The notes under the pieces are model-generated. The model saw nothing but the letters and a program-made list of their open reading frames with translations. It was not told where the DNA came from and made no database searches. DNA of 8,724 nt from CAYYUA01 sp964542585. Its GTDB lineage: Bacteria > Bacteroidota > Bacteroidia > CAILMK01 > CAYYUA01. Position 1 is the first letter of the stretch, and each line of letters opens with the position of its first letter. A program made the position numbers and the translations under genes. Below, piece after piece: positions 1-7,364 of the stretch. The DNA is taken from contig CAZIUI010000042.1 of the NCBI GenBank assembly GCA_964542585.1, forward strand, positions 1-8,724, given 5' to 3'.

Positions 1-475
1 CGTGGTTAAGGTTTTCCCTGGCATTGATCTGATAGCTGACGAACCCTTCTCCTCTGCCGGTTGAGTCATTTGGCGGCAGAAATCCTCTGGATGGGTCCTT
101 AGGCGGGAGTCCTGTTTCCGGATCAATGGTGCTCAAAGTCCAGAAAGCTTCACGGTTGACCGGATCAACCCCGGCTTTGATTTTCACTATCACACGATCA
201 TTACCGGAACCTAATGTGTATTGTTGGGTAGTCCTTTGTTGTGTGGGCAAATCAAAGGTTGTGTCGCCAAAGCCAAATTTCTCCAGTTGAAAACTTTTTA
301 CATTGGCATTTTCCGGTAAGGGATTGGTAATCTTGACTTTTTGAGCCGGAGAAGTAGCAGTAGGCTTATTTTCAAACAGGATGTCGTAATTCATGGTCTT
401 GCCCGGTTTTACTAGCTTCAGGGCGGTAAAACCGGAAGGCCCTATTATTTCATTGGGATCTATTGATTCGACATA
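1..475 (-). other. Partial SxDPNxxxGPxGF domain, residues ~1984-2141
   Basis: Starting at SIDPNEIIGPSGF (1987-1999), the sequence continues through VKPGKTMNYDILFENKPTAT and SPAQKVKITNPLPEN, a GFGDTTFDLP stretch, GVDPVNREAFWTLSTIDPET, and a GFLPPNDSTGRGEGFVSY motif before the window ends. The same ordered motifs recur in very large secreted proteins of several bacterial phyla, usually near the C-terminus and shortly before anchoring or sorting domains. I recall the pattern but cannot give a confirmed family accession. It implies that the protein's end is probably within a few hundred residues of the left edge. Confidence 0.7.
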
Positions 476-3400
476 TTCCGTGAAATTATTTTCACCATTT
501 CCATTGCCACCACTGTTGTCATTGTTATTACAGTCGTCCTCAATGACGTAATTGTTATCGAGGCCGGTTTCATTTTTTTTAAGGCAAGGCCCAAGGATCT
601 TTTTTTGATACTTTTTATTGTTTTTAATGCAACTGAAAACAAACTTAACTTGCTTTTTGTAGTTCGGATCTTCAACCAATCCCCACAATTTTTCATTCTT
701 ATGCTTCGCCTTTAAAGCTTTTCGGGCTGTTTGGGCAAACTCATCAGCATAGTTTAATCCCCTTTTATTTATGGCACCCTTTATTACTTCCCCGGCAATC
801 TTCCGCTTTCCAGCTGCTACCGGATTAAACGGATGAATCCTAAGGGCCTGTTTCCCGAGTTCCTTTAATACGGTCTCTTCCATGTTCTCAATCTTAAGAT
901 CCTCGCTACAGTTATCCAGTTTACCTCTATCGTATTTCAACTTACCCAATTGTCGGGCAATAATAGAATCATAAACCTGTAAAAATCGCGAAGAGGCCAA
1001 ATCATCTACATCGCCGGAAAAGGCCCAATCTGTTTTGGGATGGTGAGTCCAAAAAGCCTCAACATTGACCTTAGCTTCTTGCTTAGCTGTCATTTCAAAC
1101 GTAAAAGTAGTCGTGGATGATGATGGCATCACCGGGTAATAAACAGAATAAACCTTAATGCCGGCACTATCGATAATATTACCAGTTCCTGGCGGATTAA
1201 GGTTATCACCTTGATAAATGGCATCACTTCCATTGAAACGGACGTTTAAATCATCTTTGGTCAGGCTATCCCCATAAAATATAACGTTCAGGGACACATC
1301 ATATGCATTGATTTCTCCTTTGTTACTAGCGAACACCTTAGGATAAGCCTTATCGCCAACCAATCTTCTGCTGGGTGTTGTGACTTCTGCTTTCAGATCT
1401 CGCAATCCAGTGTCAAGCACTTCAAACCCCTGATTAAGCCTTGTGGTAGCACCAGGCTTTACAGCCACTACATCATACTGGCCCGGACTTCGATCTCTTA
1501 AGTCAAAGTGGGCCCTGCCTTCCGTTGAACTAATTACTGCTTTTTGAATAGGTTTTATAGTATCTGACTGGTCCTGACTTTGCAGCATGAATTGCGTTTG
1601 ATCATTAAAATCAAAACCATAAATCCCCATCACAATCATCCCGTAATTACTACCATCTACTGGATCTACTTCCTCGATGCTGAAAGTTTTACTCTCAGCC
1701 GTAATGGTAAAGGGGTAGGTAAGCTTATTGCCCGGTAAATATGTACTTCGCGTCATGATGTAATCCGACCGGAAGCTGTCTTGAGAAGGGATGATGAGAT
1801 CTTGGTTGGCATTGTAGGGGTTATTGTGCTTGTGATCATAATTAAGCGGGTCAGGAATGGCTCCGGTTTTGGTAAATAATTGAGTCGCCAGGTTTTGGTC
1901 GTTCGGTCTCAGTTTCAGGTAAATTCCGGTATCTTTACCAACATCCATCTGGTAGTAAACCTTTTCAGCATTACCGCCGCCTATTTTGTATTGACCCTGC
2001 TTTGGTTGATCCACTACTAAAGTATCGATAAGCTGGATTTGAAAGCTATCCTTTAATAAATAAGTGTTGTTTCTCTCATCGGTTTCAGGAATTTGGTTGA
2101 AGTTATCCAAACGGAGTAAAACGTGGTAGTAACCTGGCTTAACAGTGGGGTAATCAAGCGTGACCTGGATACGCTTAAAGCTGTTAGCGAGAATCTGTTT
2201 AATGGCCGTGCTATCTGTTTTTACAGGACGCTTCAGATCAAGCTTTTGATCATCACTTAAGAAAGCACTGTAGTACCAGTTACCTCTAATATCATTGGGT
2301 CCTTTGTTGAGAACCTCTGCTTCAAATGTTAAGGATTCATTTTTTTGACTTAGGATATTGACGTTTTGAACGGTTAAATCTGCCGGCAAAGCCTGTTTGA
2401 CATCAACCTGGTTTGAACTAATAGCTATATTATTGGTCACTTTAGTTTGCTCAAATATCTGCTTGCTGGCATCCGCTTTCACGATGATGTAATAATCGCC
2501 ACTAACATAGCGGGGTAGGATCGTATCTATTTGCCGGGTAAGCGTGTTATTGGTTTTGAGATCTTGATTAACGTGCTTCACCTCAGTAATTTTGGGATCA
2601 TCTTCATCGATTATTTCATCCTTAGATAGATAAATATGATCCACCCAGGTCTTTTGTTGAATAGCACCAGTCCCTTTATTATCCAGGGTATACTGAAAAT
2701 TAATTTGCTGTCCGCTTCGTGCCTGATTAGGAATTTGTTGGATAGATACATCCAAGTCAGCCCATGGTGACTGCTGAACAGGAACTTGTTTTTTCTGGGT
2801 ATTATTTTGCGTGTTGTATTCAAAAATCTTTTGCTTAGTGTCCGCTTCTACTTTAAGTATATAATTTCCACTTTTCCCTTCTGGTATTTCAATTTCAGCT
2901 GAAGTGGATTGAGATTGTTTACTGTCAAGCTTACCAAAATGCAAAATTTCCTTAGAGGATATTGGCACCCCGGAAGCATTGATCAATGATACCTTGTTGA
3001 TCCATCCATTGGAGGCTGTTGCTTTTTGAGACGCATTCTTAGTTGTGTAACTGAATTTGAGTTTGTTACCAGCCTTTGGCGAATTATTAATGGAAATAGA
3101 AGTTACCGTTAAGTCGCTAACCGCATTAGAATCCCTTTCTATCCTGAACTGGCTGGAATTATAGGCATTATTGCCTTCTGCCTGGTGCTCATAAACAGCA
3201 TCCTGATAGTCTGTTACGATGGCGAGGTAATAATTGCCCTCAGTAAGCCGAAGGGGAAGATTGAAAGTAGCTTTTAATTGATACTGGTCATTGCCATTTA
3301 GGGTAAAAGTTCTTCTGCGGGATTTCAATCTGACGGAATCTCCATCATTAACGCTTACAAGATACACTTTATCTTCCCATTCGTAAAAGTCAATAGTCCC

Positions 3401-6400
3401 TGGTTTCTGGTTTTTGATGGTAGCGGTGAGGTTAATTTGCTCACCTGTTTTCCTGTCTTTTGGATTAAAAGACACATTGGCAGGGGTTAAGTCCTTTGGC
3501 GGCGCTAGTTGAATATCAATTTGACCAGATGTTCTGCCTTTATTGTTATCTTCAAAGGGAACCTCACACACCTGGTCATTTTTGTCGGTTACAGCATGCA
3601 TGTAATATTTACCCGGTACATCCGCCGGCATCCTAAAAGAAAGCATATCTTTCACTGTGCCACCGGCAGAAATATCCTTATTAAGCGGTTTGAGCTTTAA
3701 AAAGCGATCCTTGTCTAGTTCAAGCTTAGCATCCTTTGATAAATACAGTCCATTGTAAAGCCGACCGTCAACGCCATATTCATATTTTGTGTTACCATCA
3801 TTCTTAACCTTGACTTCTACCTTTACATCACTTTGTTCAGTCGCAGGATTCTTAGAAAGAACTGAAACATCTTCAATTTGAAGATCGGGTTTAGGCTTTA
3901 AGATCAGTTTAAAAGTATCACTTAGCCGCCCGTTATTGGCTTCAACCAGTTCAGTTACCTTACGGTTGAGGTCGGTTCCAATCTGAAACTGGAAGGTATC
4001 ACTGACACAAGCAGGCATCCTAAAGGAATCAAAAACCTGCAGCTTTTGACCGGGTTTTAGGGGTTTGCTATTATTGATGGTTCCCAATTCCGTTTCGTCT
4101 TCTTTTGTCGCATTGAGGAGTTTGACTTGGTCTTTCCAGCCTGCAGCATCAATCTTATCTGAGCCAGCGTTTTGGATGGTATAATTGAATTTGGCATATC
4201 CTCCCGAAAAATACCGCTGATCAACATTAATCTGGGTAATCTTTAAATCCGGTAAAGGTGTTTGGTTCACTTTAAAACTACTTGAGATCTCCGTGTTAAA
4301 ACTTGTTTCATTGACCTCATGAACCTTATCCTTATGGTCTGTGAACCCCTTCACATAATACTGCCCCGAAAAACGTAAAGGAAATTGTAAGGTTACCGTT
4401 GCTTGATAGGATTGTCCTGGTTTAAGGCTTATGGGCGCCTTATTGGTTTCTTCAACGAGGACCAATGAATCATTAGGCCTGGCTAAAGCATTACGTAAAG
4501 CACTGCTATCACTGCCAATGTAAAACTTGTCTTTCCATTTGCCGGAAGTAATGTTCTGGCCAGTATTTTTGACCTCATAGAACAATTGGAGCTCCTCCCC
4601 TGAGTTGATGCTTTGAGGAGCCGTCATTTGGGTAATTTCAAGATCTGGTAAATCCCCAATATTAACCTTCAAAGGATTTTTAATAGGGTACAGATTATTG
4701 GATCGGTCATCTGTGGTACCTGAATCATTGGGAAATACCAGTACATAAAATTGCCCGGCACTATCTTCGTAGGGAAAAGTAGTACTTAATTGTTGGGAGT
4801 AGGTTTTTCCGAAAGGAAGGTCCGCATTGATTTGCTTTGATCCCAGGTAATAATCCCGCTTTTTATCAAGTTTTTGATCCCTTGATAAGTAGACCCCATC
4901 TTTCCAGGGGGTTTTGACCGGTAAGGAACCCTTGTTCCTAACGGTCCAATTGACTTTGAAAGCGCTACTGCTAGTGATGGAATCCGGAGATAGGGAGGCT
5001 TTTGTCACTACAAGGTCTGGTGTGGCTTCTAATTCATCTGCCCCGATATCCGGATTTTGGGAGTCCCGTTGATCCCCGTCAATATCGGTGGTTATTTGGT
5101 TAATCGCTGTGCCTTTTCCTTGGAGGCTATCATTCGTAATATGTAAATTGGAGTCACTTACAAATCCCGGTTTAACAGTAAGGGAATTTTGATCAGTACC
5201 ATATTGCTGTTGAATTTGACTTAAACCAAAGGTGTCAGGTGGATTAGAAAAACCCTTAGTTTCTATGAAAGCAATGTTATCCGAGCCTGAATAATAATTA
5301 TTGTGATCGGACGTAAAGGATAAAGTATCAATAATGTAAACTGCAAATCCCTTTTTATTGGCAAATATATTATTTTTATAGATACATTTATCAAATATTC
5401 TTACCGTTGAGCTATTTTTTGCTTTTGTTAGACAATTATTGTGATAAAACTTTCCGCTCAAGCCCTTGGCGGAACCGTCAAAATCTATAGCTCTCTGAAA
5501 AACTTGTATAAAATTATTAGCAACCAGAAAGTTGGATTTGATCGGATCCACAGAACCAAAAACAAAGCCTCCACCATAACTTCCATATACCTTATTACCA
5601 ATAATTTCAACATCTTTAGAAGCATAGATAGCAATAGCATCGCTCATTGATGCATTGAAGCTATTGCTTTTAATATTCAGGTTTTTGATTTTATTTACAC
5701 TTATACTTTGACCAAGCATTCCACCATATTGAGGAGCCACTGGTTTAAAGTGGTTTCTACGAAAATGAATGGATCTCATACTAAAGTTTGTGTCGTATGA
5801 TGAGCCAAATCTCCCGCTAAACTCAATGTCTCCACCTTTTATGGTATTATTTTTTAGCGTTATATCGTGAGAAGGATTGAGCTGCTGGTAATTTTCATAC
5901 TCAGCGACAATGATTTCTCGGCTACTAAAGGCCAGCGATATAAATTGGCAATCCTTAATGGTCACATGGGTAACACCATCCAAAATCCTGAAATTATGGA
6001 AAAGCCTTCGCTGGTTTGAAGTTTGGGTTTTGAAAGTTAATTTTTGGAAAACCAGATAGTCACTCTTGTGCAGCGTAAAAATTACCATGGAATCTCTACT
6101 GCCCTGTTGAATGATAGATACATCCTCGGTGTCTTGAGTACTTGACTGAAAGGTGATGGTGTTTTGGGCATTCACGCCTTTAATTGAATCTAATTTCACC
6201 GATTCATGGTAAGTACCTGGTTTAATGTTAATCGTTACAGGTCCACTTACACCTTTTTGATTAAGGGCATTGGCAGCTGCACTTATACTGTCAAAATCCC
6301 CTGAGCCTGCGGTATCTACTGTGTAACTACCCGATAGGCCTTGCGCAAAACCAGTTTTCGCAGTTAATCCAAAAAAGAGGATTATTAAAAATAATGCGTA

Positions 6401-6424
6401 AAAAATGCTGTATAGATGCTTCAT
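1..6424 (-). CDS. Giant secreted multidomain protein: parallel beta-helix, CARDB array, PPC/TIG-like and SxDPN domains (C-terminus outside window)
   Basis: The frame is open for 2141 codons from the ATG at 6424 to the left edge. A TGA lies two codons upstream of that ATG, so the start is well fixed. There is no Shine-Dalgarno sequence, only A-rich upstream sequence, as is common in Bacteroidota. Residues 1-28 form a signal peptide (MKH, a hydrophobic core, then cleavage probably after GFAQ). About 30-464 is a right-handed beta-helix, 468-1466 about eight CARDB-like units, about 1470-1580 a PPC-like domain, about 1580-1670 a TIG/IPT-like domain, about 1674-1808 another beta-rich segment, about 1809-1965 a helical Cys-containing insert, and from about 1984 a SxDPN-type domain. 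No catalytic motif was recognised. Such architectures belong to large cell-surface or secreted proteins; an adhesion or scaffold role is inference. Export by type IX secretion is plausible, but the C-terminal sorting domain that would show it is not in the window. The gene is divergent from the metal-efflux genes and has no visible functional link to them. Confidence 0.93.
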   Translation of the reverse strand, partial: MKHLYSIFYALFLIILFFGLTAKTGFAQGLSGSYTVDTAGSGDFDSISAAANALNQKGVSGPVTINIKPGTYHESVKLDSIKGVNAQNTITFQSSTQDTEDVSIIQQGSRDSMVIFTLHKSDYLVFQKLTFKTQTSNQRRLFHNFRILDGVTHVTIKDCQFISLAFSSREIIVAEYENYQQLNPSHDITLKNNTIKGGDIEFSGRFGSSYDTNFSMRSIHFRRNHFKPVAPQYGGMLGQSISVNKIKNLNIKSNSFNASMSDAIAIYASKDVEIIGNKVYGSYGGGFVFGSVDPIKSNFLVANNFIQVFQRAIDFDGSAKGLSGKFYHNNCLTKAKNSSTVRIFDKCIYKNNIFANKKGFAVYIIDTLSFTSDHNNYYSGSDNIAFIETKGFSNPPDTFGLSQIQQQYGTDQNSLTVKPGFVSDSNLHITNDSLQGKGTAINQITTDIDGDQRDSQNPDIGADELEATPDLVVTKASLSPDSITSSSAFKVNWTVRNKGSLPVKTPWKDGVYLSRDQKLDKKRDYYLGSKQINADLPFGKTYSQQLSTTFPYEDSAGQFYVLVFPNDSGTTDDRSNNLYPIKNPLKVNIGDLPDLEITQMTAPQSINSGEELQLFYEVKNTGQNITSGKWKDKFYIGSDSSALRNALARPNDSLVLVEETNKAPISLKPGQSYQATVTLQFPLRFSGQYYVKGFTDHKDKVHEVNETSFNTEISSSFKVNQTPLPDLKITQINVDQRYFSGGYAKFNYTIQNAGSDKIDAAGWKDQVKLLNATKEDETELGTINNSKPLKPGQKLQVFDSFRMPACVSDTFQFQIGTDLNRKVTELVEANNGRLSDTFKLILKPKPDLQIEDVSVLSKNPATEQSDVKVEVKVKNDGNTKYEYGVDGRLYNGLYLSKDAKLELDKDRFLKLKPLNKDISAGGTVKDMLSFRMPADVPGKYYMHAVTDKNDQVCEVPFEDNNKGRTSGQIDIQLAPPKDLTPANVSFNPKDRKTGEQINLTATIKNQKPGTIDFYEWEDKVYLVSVNDGDSVRLKSRRRTFTLNGNDQYQLKATFNLPLRLTEGNYYLAIVTDYQDAVYEHQAEGNNAYNSSQFRIERDSNAVSDLTVTSISINNSPKAGNKLKFSYTTKNASQKATASNGWINKVSLINASGVPISSKEILHFGKLDSKQSQSTSAEIEIPEGKSGNYILKVEADTKQKIFEYNTQNNTQKKQVPVQQSPWADLDVSIQQIPNQARSGQQINFQYTLDNKGTGAIQQKTWVDHIYLSKDEIIDEDDPKITEVKHVNQDLKTNNTLTRQIDTILPRYVSGDYYIIVKADASKQIFEQTKVTNNIAISSNQVDVKQALPADLTVQNVNILSQKNESLTFEAEVLNKGPNDIRGNWYYSAFLSDDQKLDLKRPVKTDSTAIKQILANSFKRIQVTLDYPTVKPGYYHVLLRLDNFNQIPETDERNNTYLLKDSFQIQLIDTLVVDQPKQGQYKIGGGNAEKVYYQMDVGKDTGIYLKLRPNDQNLATQLFTKTGAIPDPLNYDHKHNNPYNANQDLIIPSQDSFRSDYIMTRSTYLPGNKLTYPFTITAESKTFSIEEVDPVDGSNYGMIVMGIYGFDFNDQTQFMLQSQDQSDTIKPIQKAVISSTEGRAHFDLRDRSPGQYDVVAVKPGATTRLNQGFEVLDTGLRDLKAEVTTPSRRLVGDKAYPKVFASNKGEINAYDVSLNVIFYGDSLTKDDLNVRFNGSDAIYQGDNLNPPGTGNIIDSAGIKVYSVYYPVMPSSSTTTFTFEMTAKQEAKVNVEAFWTHHPKTDWAFSGDVDDLASSRFLQVYDSIIARQLGKLKYDRGKLDNCSEDLKIENMEETVLKELGKQALRIHPFNPVAAGKRKIAGEVIKGAINKRGLNYADEFAQTARKALKAKHKNEKLWGLVEDPNYKKQVKFVFSCIKNNKKYQKKILGPCLKKNETGLDNNYVIEDDCNNNDNSGGNGNGENNFTEYVESIDPNEIIGPSGFTALKLVKPGKTMNYDILFENKPTATSPAQKVKITNPLPENANVKSFQLEKFGFGDTTFDLPTQQRTTQQYTLGSGNDRVIVKIKAGVDPVNREAFWTLSTIDPETGLPPKDPSRGFLPPNDSTGRGEGFVSYQINARENLNH
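530..1000 (-). other. Lysine-rich alpha-helical insert with four cysteines, residues ~1809-1965
   Basis: Between two beta-rich regions the composition switches to predicted helix. From SSRFLQVYDSIIARQLGKL (1811-1829) onward there are runs such as METVLKELGKQALRI-like sequence near 1848-1863, ADEFAQTARKALKAKHKNEKL near 1893-1913, and KKQVKFVFSC followed by KNNKKYQKK near 1923-1942. Cysteines occur at 1839, 1932, 1947 and 1965, while the rest of the protein has few. A low-complexity Asn/Gly/Asp linker (about 1966-1980) follows and leads into the SxDPN domain. I do not recognise a family. In an exported protein the four cysteines could form two disulfides, which is inference. Confidence 0.6.
1385..2026 (-). 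other. Domains: PPC-like then TIG/IPT-like, residues ~1467-1680
   Basis: After the last CARDB unit the protein reads VDQPKQGQYKIGGGNAEKVY, then a charged beta-rich stretch with NANQDLIIPSQDSF at about 1538-1551. This matches the layout of bacterial pre-peptidase C-terminal (PPC) domains, where NQDL-type motifs sit before a YY/DY strand. From about 1580 the sequence FSIEEVDPVDGSNYGMIVMG, followed by IYGFDF, has the V-x-P-x-x-G-x-x-G...G-x-x-F pattern of a TIG/IPT immunoglobulin-like domain. Assignment is by motif only and is less certain than the CARDB array. Confidence 0.55.
2027..5029 (-). repeat. Protein-level repeat array: about eight CARDB-like units, residues ~466-1466
   Basis: Units begin with a (P/A/S/K)DL motif at about residues 468, 592, 725, 846, 977, 1103, 1222 and 1348, so the period is 115-135 residues. 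Each unit repeats the same pattern: a hydrophobic strand after the DL motif, a NxG or similar turn (VRNKGS, VKNTGQ, IQNAGS, LDNKGT), in most units a W-x-D/N-x-(V/F/I)-Y-L-S-x-D stretch (WKDGVYLSRD at 507, WVDHIYLSKD in unit 7), and in most units a closing D-x5-6-E-x(n)-NN stretch. This is the CARDB (cell adhesion related, bacterial) signature. The units are strongly diverged, with no long DNA-level identity visible, so the array is old rather than a recent tandem expansion. Confidence 0.85.
5033..6337 (-). other. Domain: right-handed parallel beta-helix, residues ~30-464
   Basis: The segment opens with a motif typical of pectin-esterase-like helices in Bacteroidota: YTVDTAGSGDFDSI, then GVSGPVTINIKPGTY at residues 58-72. 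Short rungs rich in asparagine follow (for example DITLKNNTIKGG near 187, NKIKNLNIKSNSF near 244, VEIIGNKVYGS near 272, NNFIQV near 303), the ladder pattern of a right-handed beta-helix. It closes at 447-464 with DIDGDQRDSQNPDIGADE, resembling the terminal motif seen in many beta-helix (choice-of-anchor Q-like) proteins. I see no pectin esterase or lyase active-site pattern, so an enzymatic role is not supported; carbohydrate binding or pure scaffolding are alternatives. Confidence 0.82.
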
Positions 6425-6505
6425 ATCTCAACTTTTTTACAACTTCTTTTAATTTTCTTTACTAAGATAAATAAAAAGCGTCTAAATTAAAAAGTTTGTT
6501 TACAT

Positions 6506-6535
6506 CAAATATTTTGAGAGTAGTGTAAAATCAAA
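6506..6535 (-). promoter_or_regulatory. Weak Bacteroidota-type promoter candidate for the giant gene
   Basis: On the minus strand a TTTG (plus 6532-6535) is followed after 18 bases by AATATTTG (plus 6506-6513). This is one mismatch from the Bacteroidota -7 element TAnnTTTG, with spacing one base short of the usual 19-21. It would give a 5' leader of roughly 75 bases before the ATG at 6424. In such AT-rich DNA similar matches arise by chance. Confidence 0.22.
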
Positions 6536-6592
6536 TTTTAATTTTGAAAAAACAGGCAATACGGAGATAATTGATTTTCGGAAAGGGTTTGC

Positions 6593-6626
6593 TTACTAAA
6601 AATAGGCCTGTCAATAAATTTAGTAA
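6593..6626. repeat. 8-bp inverted repeat TTACTAAA / TTTAGTAA
   Basis: The arms at 6593-6600 and 6619-6626 are perfect complements around an 18-base spacer that holds an AGGCCT palindrome (6604-6609). The position, about 170 bases upstream of the giant gene start, would suit a regulator-binding site or an upstream hairpin. AT-rich composition makes chance plausible. Confidence 0.35.
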
Positions 6627-6689
6627 AAATGAGGATTAAAGGATAAAACTGTGGGTAAAATCTTTAAGTTAGTGCTCAATGTTTCATAA

Positions 6690-6722
6690 TGGCTACAACT
6701 TGGCTAGTTACATATTTGGCTA
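6690..6722. repeat. Three direct copies of TGGCTA
   Basis: TGGCTA occurs at 6690-6695, 6701-6706 and 6717-6722, the last two as TTGGCTA. The spacings are 11 and 16 bases, the first close to one helical turn. The cluster is just upstream of the palindrome at 6742-6761 and could be an activator or repressor site for either divergent gene. No regulator is identifiable. Confidence 0.35.
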
Positions 6723-6741
6723 CTTAATAATATTACCAGCC

Positions 6742-6761
6742 TAGGAAACTATTGTTTCCTA
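6742..6761. repeat. Perfect 8-bp hairpin palindrome (TAGGAAAC-tatt-GTTTCCTA)
   Basis: Eight-base arms at 6742-6749 and 6754-6761 flank a TATT loop with no mismatch. No strong T-run follows, which argues against a rho-independent terminator, and no gene ends here. The site sits directly against the TTTG of the promoter candidate at 6763-6795, so it is best read as a possible operator for the metal-efflux operon. That role is inference. Confidence 0.5.
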
Positions 6762-6762
6762 T

Positions 6763-6795
6763 TTTGCAGCCTTCAATCCATCTTCTCTATTATTG
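6763..6795 (+). promoter_or_regulatory. Candidate Bacteroidota promoter for the HYC_CC_PP/cusA operon
   Basis: TTTG at 6763-6766 is followed after 21 bases by TATTATTG at 6788-6795, one mismatch from TAnnTTTG and at permitted spacing. Transcription would start near 6800 and leave a leader of roughly 85 bases before the first gene. The adjacent palindrome could regulate it. No downstream promoter before 6888 looked better. Confidence 0.33.
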
Positions 6796-6887
6796 CCGGT
6801 TTTGTTCTAATAATTCTTTTTAAGGTAACTAAGCTATCTTTTTAATATTAATACAAAACGATTTTATTTAAGCTGTCGTTTAGCCGA

Positions 6888-7361
6888 ATGATTATGCGAA
6901 ATTTTTTTGTCACAATATTACTCCTAAGCTTTCTCGTAAGCACTACAGGCATCAGTCTGCTAAAACACTACTGCGGCGGTGAGCTAGCGCATATGGAGGT
7001 AGTGACGACCTCCACCACTGATCATTTCTGCGTATCCGAGCAAATGCTTTCATGCTCTCATTGTGAAGATCAGACATCAACGGGTGGCCATTGTGAAAAG
7101 GAGCAATCGTCAGATCAGCATAATCGAAACTGCTGTGATAATAAAATCAAAACGCTGAAGGTAGAAGATGCCTTCTTAGCGGTTTCCCACACCTTTCAGG
7201 TTATCCTTGAGCCTGTCTTCTTTGCGCTCAAGCCCTATCAGCCTTCGCTATTAGAACAGGATTTTCATTCCGGTTCTCCTTATTACCAAGCTCCCCCATC
7301 ACACGCTTTACCCACTGCTACTCGTGGGCTACGTGTGTTCGTGCAGTCCTTCCAGCTTTGA
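6888..7361 (+). CDS. HYC_CC_PP family protein, exported Cys/His-rich, metal-efflux associated
   Basis: The 157-residue product has an N-terminal hydrophobic segment (about residues 5-23, signal peptide or anchor). It carries the three diagnostic motifs of the family: KHYCGGE with HYC at 27-29, the CC pair at 82-83 (NCCDN), and PP at 136-137 (APPS). The middle is rich in Cys and His (C48, C56, C59, C69, H58, H68, H78), including a CSHC motif at 56-59, suited to binding soft metal ions outside the cytoplasm; binding is inference. The family is known as a small companion of heavy-metal RND pumps in Bacteroidota, and here a CusA-type gene starts 104 bases downstream on the same strand, so an operon is likely. 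Two ATGs, at 6888 and 6894, are possible starts; an in-frame TAA lies at 6849. No Shine-Dalgarno sequence is evident. Confidence 0.9.
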   Translation: MIMRNFFVTILLLSFLVSTTGISLLKHYCGGELAHMEVVTTSTTDHFCVSEQMLSCSHCEDQTSTGGHCEKEQSSDQHNRNCCDNKIKTLKVEDAFLAVSHTFQVILEPVFFALKPYQPSLLEQDFHSGSPYYQAPPSHALPTATRGLRVFVQSFQL

Positions 7362-7364
7362 TGT

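Larger units (their letters stand above)
6425..6887. other. Divergent AT-rich intergenic region, no gene
   Basis: This 463-base stretch separates the two divergent genes. I found no credible coding sequence, tRNA or other RNA gene in it. It is very AT-rich (about 18% GC in the line starting at 6481). It contains two inverted repeats, a short direct-repeat cluster and weak promoter candidates, entered separately. It should hold the promoters of both the giant protein gene and the metal-efflux operon. Confidence 0.75.

Noticed and set aside
460..696. 78-codon open frame on the minus strand
   Set aside because: It overlaps the giant minus-strand gene in another frame, in a region that codes the helical insert and Asn-rich linker. 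Its product is low-complexity, so it is a shadow.
2611..2823. 70-codon open frame on the minus strand
   Set aside because: It lies inside the CARDB array of the giant gene in a different frame, with no recognisable product.
3509..3700. 63-codon open frame on the plus strand
   Set aside because: It is antisense to the CARDB array, with no recognisable motif or start signal.
5441..5650. 69-codon open frame on the plus strand
   Set aside because: It is antisense to the beta-helix region and explained by that gene's AT-rich codons.
5033..6337. Beta-helix domain as an active pectin esterase or polysaccharide lyase
   Set aside because: The opening motif resembles those enzymes, but I could not find their catalytic motifs. 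The GDQRD...PDIGADE ending points to a non-enzymatic or unknown-specificity beta-helix.
6742..6761. Hairpin read as a rho-independent terminator
   Set aside because: No gene ends nearby on either strand, since both neighbours start here, and there is no adequate T-run after the stem.
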